A DNA stretch of 5,169 nucleotides from Acholeplasmataceae bacterium (lineage in GTDB: Bacteria > Bacillota > Negativicutes > Acidaminococcales > Acidaminococcaceae), in assembly GCA_012719555.1 (NCBI GenBank), contig JAAYAE010000274.1, positions 1 to 5,169 on the forward strand, in the 5' to 3' direction. Under the pieces are notes generated by a model. The model worked only from the letters and a program-made list of their open reading frames with translations, searched no databases and was not told the DNA's origin. Position numbers and translations under genes: made by a program. Every line of letters begins with the position of its first letter. Within the stretch, counting starts at the first letter, position 1. This document shows positions 1-5,169 of the stretch, piece after piece.

Positions 1-31
1 CCCCAGGCCCTGCACCAATAAAATAAATCAT
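1..31 (-). CDS. cbiF: Start of a tetrapyrrole methylase, probably CbiF (truncated by window edge)
   Basis: Only the first ten codons are present, reading MIYFIGAGPG. The ATG at 31 overlaps the cbiL stop as ATGA, so translation is probably coupled. The GAGPG motif is the N-terminal SAM-binding loop of the tetrapyrrole methylase fold. An immediate (M)xYFIGAGPG start, and a position right after cbiL, are typical of cbiF, cobalt-precorrin-4 C11-methyltransferase. Uroporphyrinogen-III methyltransferase (CobA/SUMT) begins similarly and cannot be fully excluded from ten residues. Confidence 0.75.
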   Translation of the reverse strand, partial: MIYFIGAGPG

Positions 32-729
32 GAAGTAAACTTCCCTTCTTTTACTAAGATTACAGAAAAATAACTGCTTTTTTCATCAATTTCGTTTAAA
101 TCCTTATATATCTTTTCCCCCGGCAAGCCACAGCGTTCAATCATAGCAGCATGAGAAATAAGTTCTCTTTCTTTTAGCTCATCGCGTACTTTAGCTATTT
201 GACTAGCAGATTTCATGAGCACCTTATTACCCGGTCCATCCAAAAACGCAGCTGATTCTTTATAACTGCCAGGCAAAATGATTAATGGCTCAGAGCGTTC
301 GCACAAAGCTACATTTAATTTAGCAGCTACGGCGCAAAAAGACGGTACACCAGGTATAAGTTCAGCTTTATAACCTTTAGCCAAAACCCTTTTATGCACA
401 TAGATACAGGTAGCATAAACTGTTGGATCACCTAAAGTAATGAAAACTACGTTTTTACCTTCTTTAAGCAATTTTATAACGGCATCTGCTCCCTCATCAT
501 GAGCTTTATCCATAGCCACCATATCTTTGGTCATAGGCATATAAATCAAAAGTTGTTCTTTGGCAGATAAATCTACAACTTGATTTACAATGTTTTTTGC
601 CGTCAAAATATCATTATCTCCTTGTGGTATAGCAATAACGTCAGCTTCCACAATAAGTCTTACCGCCTTTAATGTCATAAGTTCCGGATCTCCCGGTCCT
701 ATTCCTACACTGTATAAAGTTCCTTCCAT
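28..729 (-). CDS. cbiL: Cobalt-factor II / precorrin-2 C20-methyltransferase CbiL
   Basis: CbiL transfers a methyl group from S-adenosylmethionine to C20 of the tetrapyrrole, the first methylation after cobalt insertion in the anaerobic pathway. The 233-residue length is normal for the family. It has the tetrapyrrole methylase fold signatures: LYSVGIGPGDPELMTLKAVR (5-24) at the N-terminus, LGDPTVYAT (99-107) for the SAM-binding loop, and IPGVPSFCAVAAKL (125-138). The early ADVIAIP (29-35) and the YIYLxKR-like CIYVHKR (108-114) point to the C20 enzyme rather than other methylases of the fold. The ATG at 729 is supported by GAAAGGGG ending six bases upstream. It follows cbiD in the same operon, and its stop overlaps the next start as ATGA. 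The name precorrin-2 (late-cobalt CobI) versus cobalt-factor II is decided by the presence of cbiD, which marks the anaerobic route. Confidence 0.93.
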   Translation of the reverse strand: MEGTLYSVGIGPGDPELMTLKAVRLIVEADVIAIPQGDNDILTAKNIVNQVVDLSAKEQLLIYMPMTKDMVAMDKAHDEGADAVIKLLKEGKNVVFITLGDPTVYATCIYVHKRVLAKGYKAELIPGVPSFCAVAAKLNVALCERSEPLIILPGSYKESAAFLDGPGNKVLMKSASQIAKVRDELKERELISHAAMIERCGLPGEKIYKDLNEIDEKSSYFSVILVKEGKFTS

Positions 730-735
730 TTTTAA

Positions 736-743
736 CCCCTTTC
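736..743 (-). promoter_or_regulatory. Shine-Dalgarno site of cbiL
   Basis: GAAAGGGG ends six bases before the ATG at 729 and lies within the 22-base gap after the cbiD stop. It fixes the cbiL start. Confidence 0.75.
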
Positions 744-751
744 AGAATGAT

Positions 752-1924
752 TTATCTACCATTCCTTGCTTTTTGTAAGTTTATTAATTCCTGAGCGTCT
801 TTTGTTAATCCTAAAACACCATAAACATTGGAAAACATTATAGCCCCTGTCTTTACTTTTTCATGAACTCTATGTTGCATATAATAGTCAATGCGTTCCA
901 TAATCTTCGTCATAACAGGATCCAAAAGTTTTTCTCTCTGCAATATTTTTATGGCTTCATCAGTAGTAAGTGCATCAGCTATTTCACGGCCCACCGAAGG
1001 ATCTGCCCCTAGAAACATTGCATTTAACGCTAATGCCTCAGTTCGACAGTCTGCATATTTAGAGTGCGTATTCATAACTCCTTGTGCCAGTTTAACCAAT
1101 TTTCCTGAATGACCTATAAGCAATAAACTTTCAAACTCGCGGTAAGCTGCATAATCCAAAAGTTCTCCTACAAAATTACTGCAAGTGACATGTTCGCCAA
1201 TGTCTAAACCTAAAATATCTTTAGCGTAATCTTCACCATAATTACCAAAAAATACTAAAAGCTGTTTATTGCCCCTGCTCTTTTGTACATCCATTTCCAC
1301 TTGCATGGTTTTTATTAGCGCGGTTTCACTCATAGGCTCTACAACACCACTTGTGCCCAGAATCGATAAGCCACCAACAATTCCAAGACGTGGATTAAAA
1401 GTCTTCTTGGCAATTTCTACACCGGCGGGGATAGAAATTATAACGTCTAGCCCTTCCTTATAGTTATATTTTTCACACACGCTGCTCACTTCATTAACAA
1501 TCATTTTTTGAGGTGTAGGGTTTATAGCCGGACCGCCTACTGCACAAGATAATCCGGGTTTCGTAACCTGTCCGACACCTACCCCGCCCAAAATTTTAAT
1601 ACCTGCCTGGGCCTTTTTCTTTACGCACGCATAAATCAGCACGCCGTTAGTATCATCATAATCATCACCGGCATCCTTGCGAATGGCACAGGTTACCGCA
1701 CTATGTTCGCGTCTAATTTCTAAAACCGCTAAATTCAGCACTACGCCTTTTGGCGTATTAATACTAACAGTATGCATATCCTTATTAGTAAAAAGCATTA
1801 TTGTAGCCGCTTTAGCCGCCGCAGTTGCGCAACTGCCTGTAGTATAACCACATCGTAATTTTTTCCCATTTACAACTTCAAATTCATCCACGGCTTCCCC
1901 TTCCCTATTTGTTATATTTTCCAT
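752..1924 (-). CDS. cbiD: Cobalt-precorrin-5B (C1)-methyltransferase CbiD
   Basis: CbiD methylates C1 of the corrin ring with S-adenosylmethionine in the anaerobic cobalamin pathway, around the ring-contraction step carried out with CbiG. Numbered from the ATG at 1924 (390 residues; the family is usually about 360-380), family features are the N-terminal LRCGYTTGSCATAAAKAA (23-40), KDAGDDYDDTNG (83-94), GVGVGQVTKPGL (114-125), the glycine-rich region starting NPRLGIVGG (from 177), FGNYG (226-230) and GHSGKLVKLAQGVMNTHSK (271-289). The frame stays open back to an ATG at 2017, but that extension crosses the riboswitch terminator and its GGAG is one base from the ATG, so I exclude it. The ATG at 1924 has no clear ribosome binding site. 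The GTG at 1891 has AAGGGG five bases upstream and would give 379 residues, so it may be the true start; I give the outer bound. cbiL follows after 22 bases with no terminator. Expression should fall when cobalamin is plentiful. Confidence 0.93.
   Translation of the reverse strand: MENITNREGEAVDEFEVVNGKKLRCGYTTGSCATAAAKAATIMLFTNKDMHTVSINTPKGVVLNLAVLEIRREHSAVTCAIRKDAGDDYDDTNGVLIYACVKKKAQAGIKILGGVGVGQVTKPGLSCAVGGPAINPTPQKMIVNEVSSVCEKYNYKEGLDVIISIPAGVEIAKKTFNPRLGIVGGLSILGTSGVVEPMSETALIKTMQVEMDVQKSRGNKQLLVFFGNYGEDYAKDILGLDIGEHVTCSNFVGELLDYAAYREFESLLLIGHSGKLVKLAQGVMNTHSKYADCRTEALALNAMFLGADPSVGREIADALTTDEAIKILQREKLLDPVMTKIMERIDYYMQHRVHEKVKTGAIMFSNVYGVLGLTKDAQELINLQKARNGR
1897..1902 (-). promoter_or_regulatory. 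Candidate Shine-Dalgarno site for an internal GTG start of cbiD
   Basis: The minus strand reads AAGGGG five bases before the GTG at 1891, within a longer purine run GGGAAGGGGAAG. The same AAGGGG core, six bases before the ATG, serves cbiL in this operon. The ATG at 1924 has nothing comparable, so this site argues for a start at 1891. Confidence 0.5.
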
Positions 1925-1940
1925 ATGATAATTATTACCA

Positions 1941-1976
1941 ATAAAAAGCAAAGCCTCCGCTAGAACCGCGGAGGCT
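1941..1976 (-). terminator. Rho-independent terminator of the cobalamin riboswitch
   Basis: A perfect 9-bp stem, AGCCTCCGC (1976-1968) with GCGGAGGCT (1960-1952), closes a seven-base loop and is followed by TTGCTTTTTAT. It sits between the aptamer and cbiD, as expected for a transcriptional OFF switch. The minus-strand segment GCTAGAATCC (2041-2032), just downstream of the aptamer, can pair with GGTTCTAGC (1967-1959), the loop plus the start of the 3' arm, leaving one bulged base. Forming that pairing would break the terminator, so it is a good antiterminator candidate. Confidence 0.85.
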
Positions 1977-1988
1977 GAATAGACGAAC

Positions 1989-2011
1989 AAAACTAAACTC
2001 TGTTTAATTTT
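1989..2011 (-). repeat. AT-rich hairpin nested in the riboswitch expression platform
   Basis: On the minus strand AAAATTAAAC and GTTTAGTTTT form a 10-bp stem with one G-U pair around a three-base AGA loop. It lies between the two arms of the proposed antiterminator (2032-2041 and 1959-1967) and would shorten the loop that pairing has to span. It is not GC-rich enough to be a convincing terminator by itself. Confidence 0.5.
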
Positions 2012-2045
2012 ACGCATACTCCATCACTCGTGGATTCTAGCAATT

Positions 2046-2148
2046 CTCTCTAGGTCGGCAACTGACTTAAACCCTAGGGTTATTACAGTGACGGGATCGT
2101 ATCGGACTTGCACCGACTTACCGGTTAGGCTCTTGCGAGCACCTAAAA
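2046..2148 (-). promoter_or_regulatory. Cobalamin (B12) riboswitch aptamer, compact form
   Basis: This leader RNA upstream of cbiD should bind a cobalamin and repress the operon. Conserved blocks appear in the right order on the minus strand: AGGTGC (2144-2139), GCAAGAG (2136-2130), the P5 hairpin CGGTGCAAGTCCG (2115-2103), CCCGTCACTGTAA (2095-2083) and AGTCAG...TGCC...GACCT (2067-2052). The closing stem TTTTAGGT (2148-2141) pairs with ACCTAGAG (2055-2048), with two G-U pairs. Between CACTGTAA and AGTCAG, where many family members carry a large peripheral domain, there is only a small AACC/GGTT hairpin with a CTAG loop, so the aptamer is about 100 nt instead of the more usual 180-200. The downstream gene is a cobalamin biosynthesis gene, which agrees. 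Which cobalamin form it prefers cannot be read from the sequence by eye. Confidence 0.88.
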
Positions 2149-2165
2149 TATGAAATTATGGAATT

Positions 2166-2174
2166 ATTATAACA
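2166..2174 (-). promoter_or_regulatory. Extended -10 promoter of the cbi operon
   Basis: On the minus strand the bases read TGTTATAAT, a consensus -10 hexamer (TATAAT) with the TG extension. No good -35 hexamer is present at the expected distance, which is tolerable for an extended -10 promoter. Transcription would start near 2159, about ten bases before the riboswitch aptamer. The promoter lies between the propeller gene and the aptamer, so the cbi genes can be transcribed independently of the transport block. Confidence 0.65.
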
Positions 2175-2242
2175 CACTGAAATTAAAATTACTATACTAG
2201 ATGTCTAGAAGTTCCGCGGTACACTACTGCCTAACCTGCTCC

Positions 2243-3637
2243 TTATTCGTATTGCCAAATATGAAAACGGTAGGCACCAATAACTTTGCCTTCCGGCGTA
2301 ACAGCAGGAGCCTCAATTCCCCCTATATGCTTACCATCTTGTGAAATATCAATAGCTTGCACAGGTCCTTCAGTGGGAAAACGTTTAAGAAGTGAACCAT
2401 CTGAAAGCTTAATAAGTATTGCTCCATGAGCAAGTTTATAATCATGTGTTCGCACATTTCTGCCAATGGCACAAGCAACTATGCCCTTGGCAAAAGCAAT
2501 TTCTTCCATAGTTCCATCTGCTTTATACTTATATTTAAAATTACCCATAAAATCAAAAAGGAATAAACTGTTATTACCTGGATGCAAAACCGGTGTAGGC
2601 AATTGCCAATTTTCACGATTAAAAGTATTTATTGTGGTAAATACAACTCCCTCTGGTACAACAAATCCATCACGTCCACTAGCATTAAGCCAGGCTCCTT
2701 CAACTTTTTGTGGCAAAGACAGCTCGCGTGTCCATAACACCTCACCACCGGAATTTAAAAAGAAAGCTCTGCCATCGCTGGAACTACCTGCCAAATATTT
2801 ACCATCAGAGGAATAATTAGGACTCCCCCTCATAACAGTATTCTCAAAAGGTACTACAACAGGCAGGGACAAAGAATGTCTCAGTTTTCCTGTTTTCATA
2901 TTTAGAAAGTACATGGTTTTAGGATACTTCATGCCCGGACGGGTTTCATAGGCTGACGTAGCAACAACAACTTCACCTGCGCTATTGGAAACATCACACC
3001 AATTTACCCAGGTATCCATTACCTCTTTTTCAGGAAACTGCCAATTAACCGCTCCGTCCTTACTAAAGGAACAAATTTTTCCGTTATAGCCTCTGGAACC
3101 ATCTTGGTTTAATAAGTAGCGATAAGCCGTAATATAAACATTATCTTCATTATCCACGGCAATATGTACAACTGAGGGATATGAACGACTTCCCGGGTCT
3201 GCCCCTACCAAAGCTTTTGCAGCATACTTCCATACCATGTCACCTGTATTGCTATCAACAGCAAACAGCTGTCCGGTTGGGCTTTGCTCACCAACATAAA
3301 CCAAATCTTCTTTTTTGCTTAGAGCTATGGTTACCAATTTACCAATACCTAAAGAACGTTTCCATACTTGCTTGCCTTTTCCATCAAAACAAAAAAGTTC
3401 TCCTCGTTCCGTGCCCACAATCCATGAATTATTTTTTGCAACATAACGAACTACGCCCCTAGTAAAACCCATACGGTCATAGTTTTGGATAGGAATATCG
3501 CCTAAATAGACCTCTACTCCCTCAGTATTCTTATGTGAAAAAAATTGCCATGGTGTTCTATCTCCCGTAATCCAAAATAAAAAGCACCAAGTAAAAAATA
3601 ATACTACTAAAGCAATTCCGCCCTTAACAATTTTCAT
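2243..3637 (-). CDS. Membrane-anchored PQQ-like beta-propeller protein, putative importer accessory
   Basis: From the ATG at 3637 the product has 464 residues. An N-terminal segment (about 5-23, preceded by lysines) should anchor it with the bulk outside the cytoplasmic membrane. The rest looks like a quinoprotein-type beta-propeller. Blade-like repeats of the form GxLFxxDxxGxxVW occur near residues 79-95, 122-138, 186-200, 241-256, 289-303, 357-371 and 405-420, so about seven or eight blades are likely. No lipobox cysteine is present (Cys18 sits inside the membrane segment). I see no cytochrome or dehydrogenase motif, and a PQQ-like fold does not imply PQQ binding. The ATG overlaps the cbiQ stop as ATGA. 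A TTG at 3655 is in frame but would lengthen the overlap to 22 bases, so I prefer the ATG. Its position as the last gene of an ECF transport unit, just before a cobalamin-regulated operon, suggests an extracytoplasmic accessory role. That is inference, and I do not recognise a named gene. Confidence 0.82.
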   Translation of the reverse strand: MKIVKGGIALVVLFFTWCFLFWITGDRTPWQFFSHKNTEGVEVYLGDIPIQNYDRMGFTRGVVRYVAKNNSWIVGTERGELFCFDGKGKQVWKRSLGIGKLVTIALSKKEDLVYVGEQSPTGQLFAVDSNTGDMVWKYAAKALVGADPGSRSYPSVVHIAVDNEDNVYITAYRYLLNQDGSRGYNGKICSFSKDGAVNWQFPEKEVMDTWVNWCDVSNSAGEVVVATSAYETRPGMKYPKTMYFLNMKTGKLRHSLSLPVVVPFENTVMRGSPNYSSDGKYLAGSSSDGRAFFLNSGGEVLWTRELSLPQKVEGAWLNASGRDGFVVPEGVVFTTINTFNRENWQLPTPVLHPGNNSLFLFDFMGNFKYKYKADGTMEEIAFAKGIVACAIGRNVRTHDYKLAHGAILIKLSDGSLLKRFPTEGPVQAIDISQDGKHIGGIEAPAVTPEGKVIGAYRFHIWQYE

Positions 3638-4506
3638 AAGTATAGTTTCGTCCAATCGTATAAATATCTTAAAAATCCCACATAAAGCCCTTGTTCGGAG
3701 GCCAAATATGCTACCTTACTGCCTACTGTAACCAGAACTACTAAAGCTAAAACTAAACAGCTGCTAAACTCTTTCATGGGCCAGACAACTTTCTTTCTGT
3801 TTTCCGCTAAGAAGAACCCCCTGCTAACTACTGACAATGCCAATGTTTGTGCACGCCTTAAACAACGTGCTAAAAGCGGATTAACTACATAAGGCAAATG
3901 GCGGCAAATGCTCTGCCTTCCGACTTTGCTATTGGAGCGCAAGCGCAAAGCCGTTATTACTTCACTTGCTTCTGCTGCCAATACAGGTAAGAAGCGCAAG
4001 GCCGTTACCAACATAAAAGCTACTTGTGGTGATAAATGCCACGCCATCAAAGCTTTTAACAGCTGTCTTGGATCAGAATTCCAGCAAATCAAAAGCCCCA
4101 TTGAAAGCATGATTGATGCCCGCAAACCTTGAATAGCTCCATATAAAATACCTTCTTGATAAATAAATAACCCATTAGTTAAAGGTCCAAGAATAGGAAA
4201 ATCGGGAGAAATTAGCATAAATATAGGCGTGCGAGGAGTTTGGGCAAAAAATAACGCTTGACTAACCATAGATCCCCATAATCCAAGTAATAATAATACC
4301 GCCATAACCTGCCACTTATAAATTGAGGTTCTGGCTGCAAAATGTAATAGTAATGTTCCGGAAAACAACAGAAACAAGGTGCGGGGATTATCAATAGTTA
4401 TAGCTAATATTGCTATGGAAAAAAGCACAAAAAGCTTACTCCTACCATCTAAATGCATTATTACATTGTCGCCCTCAGCACCTTCCCACAGTTGTCTTAC
4501 TGACAT
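3634..4506 (-). CDS. cbiQ: ECF transporter transmembrane coupling protein, CbiQ/EcfT family
   Basis: This 290-residue integral membrane protein is the T component that links the ATPases to a substrate-binding S component (CbiM/CbiN in cobalt systems). Typical family members are about 225-270 residues, so this one is slightly long. About six hydrophobic segments are visible, near residues 24-38, 42-57, 66-88, 117-142, 160-177 and 247-266. The long polar stretch between the last two holds the coupling helices. The family's two ATPase-contacting Ala-Arg-Gly type motifs appear as ALRLRS (186-191), where Ser replaces the usual Gly, and SVVSRG (225-230). The early LDGRSKLF (19-26) resembles the LDPRTKL start of EcfT proteins. 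The ATG at 4506 is well supported by AGGAGG nine bases upstream, inside the end of the ATPase gene. The stop shares bases with the next start (ATGA). Family assignment is firm; cobalt specificity is inferred from context. Confidence 0.88.
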   Translation of the reverse strand: MSVRQLWEGAEGDNVIMHLDGRSKLFVLFSIAILAITIDNPRTLFLLFSGTLLLHFAARTSIYKWQVMAVLLLLGLWGSMVSQALFFAQTPRTPIFMLISPDFPILGPLTNGLFIYQEGILYGAIQGLRASIMLSMGLLICWNSDPRQLLKALMAWHLSPQVAFMLVTALRFLPVLAAEASEVITALRLRSNSKVGRQSICRHLPYVVNPLLARCLRRAQTLALSVVSRGFFLAENRKKVVWPMKEFSSCLVLALVVLVTVGSKVAYLASEQGLYVGFLRYLYDWTKLYL

Positions 4507-5169
4507 GTCTGGTTACCTCCTCTAAAGTGACACATTTCTGTATCTTTAGCCCCTCTGATATTCTTAACATTGGCGGCAAAGATAATCCACCCGCCAACAA
4601 TAAATTTTTCTGGCTCAAGACCTCTTGTGGTGTTCCTATTTTCAGTAAAGTCCCCTTGACCATTAAGAATACTCTGTCGGCAATTTCAGCAGCTAATTCT
4701 ACATCGTGGGTACAAAAAAGCACGGTACCTCCTGATGTTGTATATTCACTTATAATGTTTTTTATATCCAGCATACTTTGCTGATCTTGTCCCGTAGTTG
4801 GCTCATCCAGTAGAAGCAATTTAGGCTGCCGTGCCAATAATGCAGCTAAAACCACCCGCAGTCTTTGTCCTTTGCTAAGCGCCAAGGGAAAATCCTTAGC
4901 TTTATCGAATAAATCTAATCGCTTCATTAACTCCATAATTTGACTTTCGTCTGCGTTTTTATTGTGCCAATGGATTTCCCTTGTTACAGTATCCGCTAAC
5001 AACATTAAATCAGGATCCTGCCTTAAAAATCCTAGCTTATGAGCATTGTCGGCAACTGTTCCCCCCAGCAAAGTTAATTCGCCTGAAGTCAAATTGGTAA
5101 GTCCGGCAATGAGATTAAATAAAGTACTTTTGCCAGCTCCGTTATAGCCCATTACTGCCACAGTTTCAC
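4475..5169 (-). CDS. cbiO: ECF-type ABC transporter ATPase, CbiO-like (5' end beyond window)
   Basis: This is the nucleotide-binding subunit of an energy-coupling-factor importer. It hydrolyses ATP on the cytoplasmic face and drives the EcfT/CbiQ membrane partner encoded next. The frame is open to the window edge, and Walker A lies only a few residues in, so roughly 25-35 N-terminal residues are missing. The GTG at 5161 is an internal valine, not a start. Counting from that codon, the visible motifs are Walker A GYNGAGKST (5-13), the Q-loop glutamine in FLRQDP (48), signature LSKGQ (95-99), Walker B LLLLDE with catalytic Glu120, the D-loop region TTGQD and the H-loop His152 in CTHD. The tail GGLSLPPMLR (191-200) followed by TLEEV resembles the C-terminal region of ECF ATPases. 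All catalytic motifs are intact. The 3' end overlaps the next gene by 32 bases. Cobalt as substrate is inferred from the cobalamin genes nearby; the sequence shows only the ECF ATPase family. It could equally be one of an EcfA/EcfA' pair. Confidence 0.9.
   Translation of the reverse strand, partial: ETVAVMGYNGAGKSTLFNLIAGLTNLTSGELTLLGGTVADNAHKLGFLRQDPDLMLLADTVTREIHWHNKNADESQIMELMKRLDLFDKAKDFPLALSKGQRLRVVLAALLARQPKLLLLDEPTTGQDQQSMLDIKNIISEYTTSGGTVLFCTHDVELAAEIADRVFLMVKGTLLKIGTPQEVLSQKNLLLAGGLSLPPMLRISEGLKIQKCVTLEEVTRHVSKTTVGRC
4516..4521 (-). promoter_or_regulatory. Shine-Dalgarno site of cbiQ inside the ATPase gene
   Basis: A perfect AGGAGG lies nine bases before the ATG at 4506. It is embedded in codons near the 3' end of the ATPase gene. 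It fixes the cbiQ start and implies translational coupling of the two subunits. Confidence 0.85.

Noticed and set aside
1925..2017. Signal-peptide-like N-terminal extension of CbiD
   Set aside because: It is encoded across the riboswitch expression platform, including the terminator stem. Its GGAG is one base from the ATG, and CbiD is a cytoplasmic enzyme whose conserved region starts much later.
2197..2215. Terminator candidate around CTAGACATCTAG
   Set aside because: The stem is only four base pairs and lacks a proper U-run.
2192..2224. Short GTG reading frame after the propeller stop, preceded by AAGGAG
   Set aside because: It has only about ten codons, and the spacing from the AAGGAG is too long. 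It looks like chance.
2466..2816. 116-residue open frame on the plus strand inside the propeller gene
   Set aside because: It lies wholly opposite a well-supported gene, has no ribosome binding site and resembles no family I know.
2243..3637. PQQ-dependent dehydrogenase or BamB lipoprotein
   Set aside because: No dehydrogenase active-site or heme motifs are visible, and there is no lipobox cysteine. The similarity is to the propeller fold only, and the neighbours are importer genes rather than outer-membrane assembly genes.
3638..3655. TTG start giving a six-residue longer propeller protein
   Set aside because: The ATG at 3637 forms a standard ATGA overlap with the cbiQ stop and leaves the membrane segment at the extreme N-terminus. 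The TTG has no better ribosome binding site.
4410..4784. 124-residue open frame on the plus strand across the cbiQ/ATPase junction
   Set aside because: It is antisense to conserved ATPase motifs, with no independent evidence of coding.
1..5169. CRISPR arrays, insertion sequences, tRNA or rRNA genes
   Set aside because: No regularly spaced direct repeats, transposase-like product, terminal inverted repeats or structural RNA gene were seen by eye.

Overview
The window is about 5.2 kb of moderately AT-rich bacterial DNA in which every gene lies on the minus strand, so transcription runs from high to low coordinates. The gene content is an anaerobic (early cobalt insertion) cobalamin pathway next to an energy-coupling-factor (ECF) type ABC importer. 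The gene style, the AAGGGG/AGGAGG ribosome binding sites and the riboswitch with a rho-independent terminator suggest an anaerobic member of the Bacillota. Negativicutes or Clostridia would fit, but the sequence alone does not settle which.

Transport block, 5169 to 2243: an ECF/CbiO-type ATPase (its first residues lie beyond the window edge), a CbiQ/EcfT transmembrane coupling protein whose start overlaps the ATPase gene by 32 bases, and a 464-residue protein with one N-terminal membrane anchor and a PQQ/quinoprotein-like beta-propeller. The propeller gene starts in an ATGA overlap with the cbiQ stop. The three genes look like one translationally coupled unit. The propeller is the least explained part of the window and is probably an accessory of the importer; that is inference from position.

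Regulatory gap, 2242 to about 1925: an extended -10 promoter, a compact cobalamin riboswitch aptamer, a small AT-rich hairpin and a strong intrinsic terminator with a U-tract. A 10-base segment just after the aptamer can pair with the loop and 3' arm of the terminator, giving a plausible antiterminator. No convincing terminator follows the transport block, so transcripts reading through from it would also pass the riboswitch.

Biosynthesis block, 1924 to 1: cbiD (cobalt-precorrin-5B C1-methyltransferase), cbiL (cobalt-factor II / precorrin-2 C20-methyltransferase), then the first ten codons of a third gene, most likely cbiF (cobalt-precorrin-4 C11-methyltransferase), which starts in an ATGA overlap with cbiL. 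The longest cbiD reading frame begins at 2017 but runs through the terminator; the real start is probably the ATG at 1924 or the GTG at 1891.

Together the genes suggest metal (probably cobalt) uptake coupled to corrin-ring synthesis, with cobalamin itself shutting off the biosynthetic half through the riboswitch. Most of the novelty interest is in the propeller protein and in the short riboswitch with its expression platform; the remaining genes are ordinary family members.
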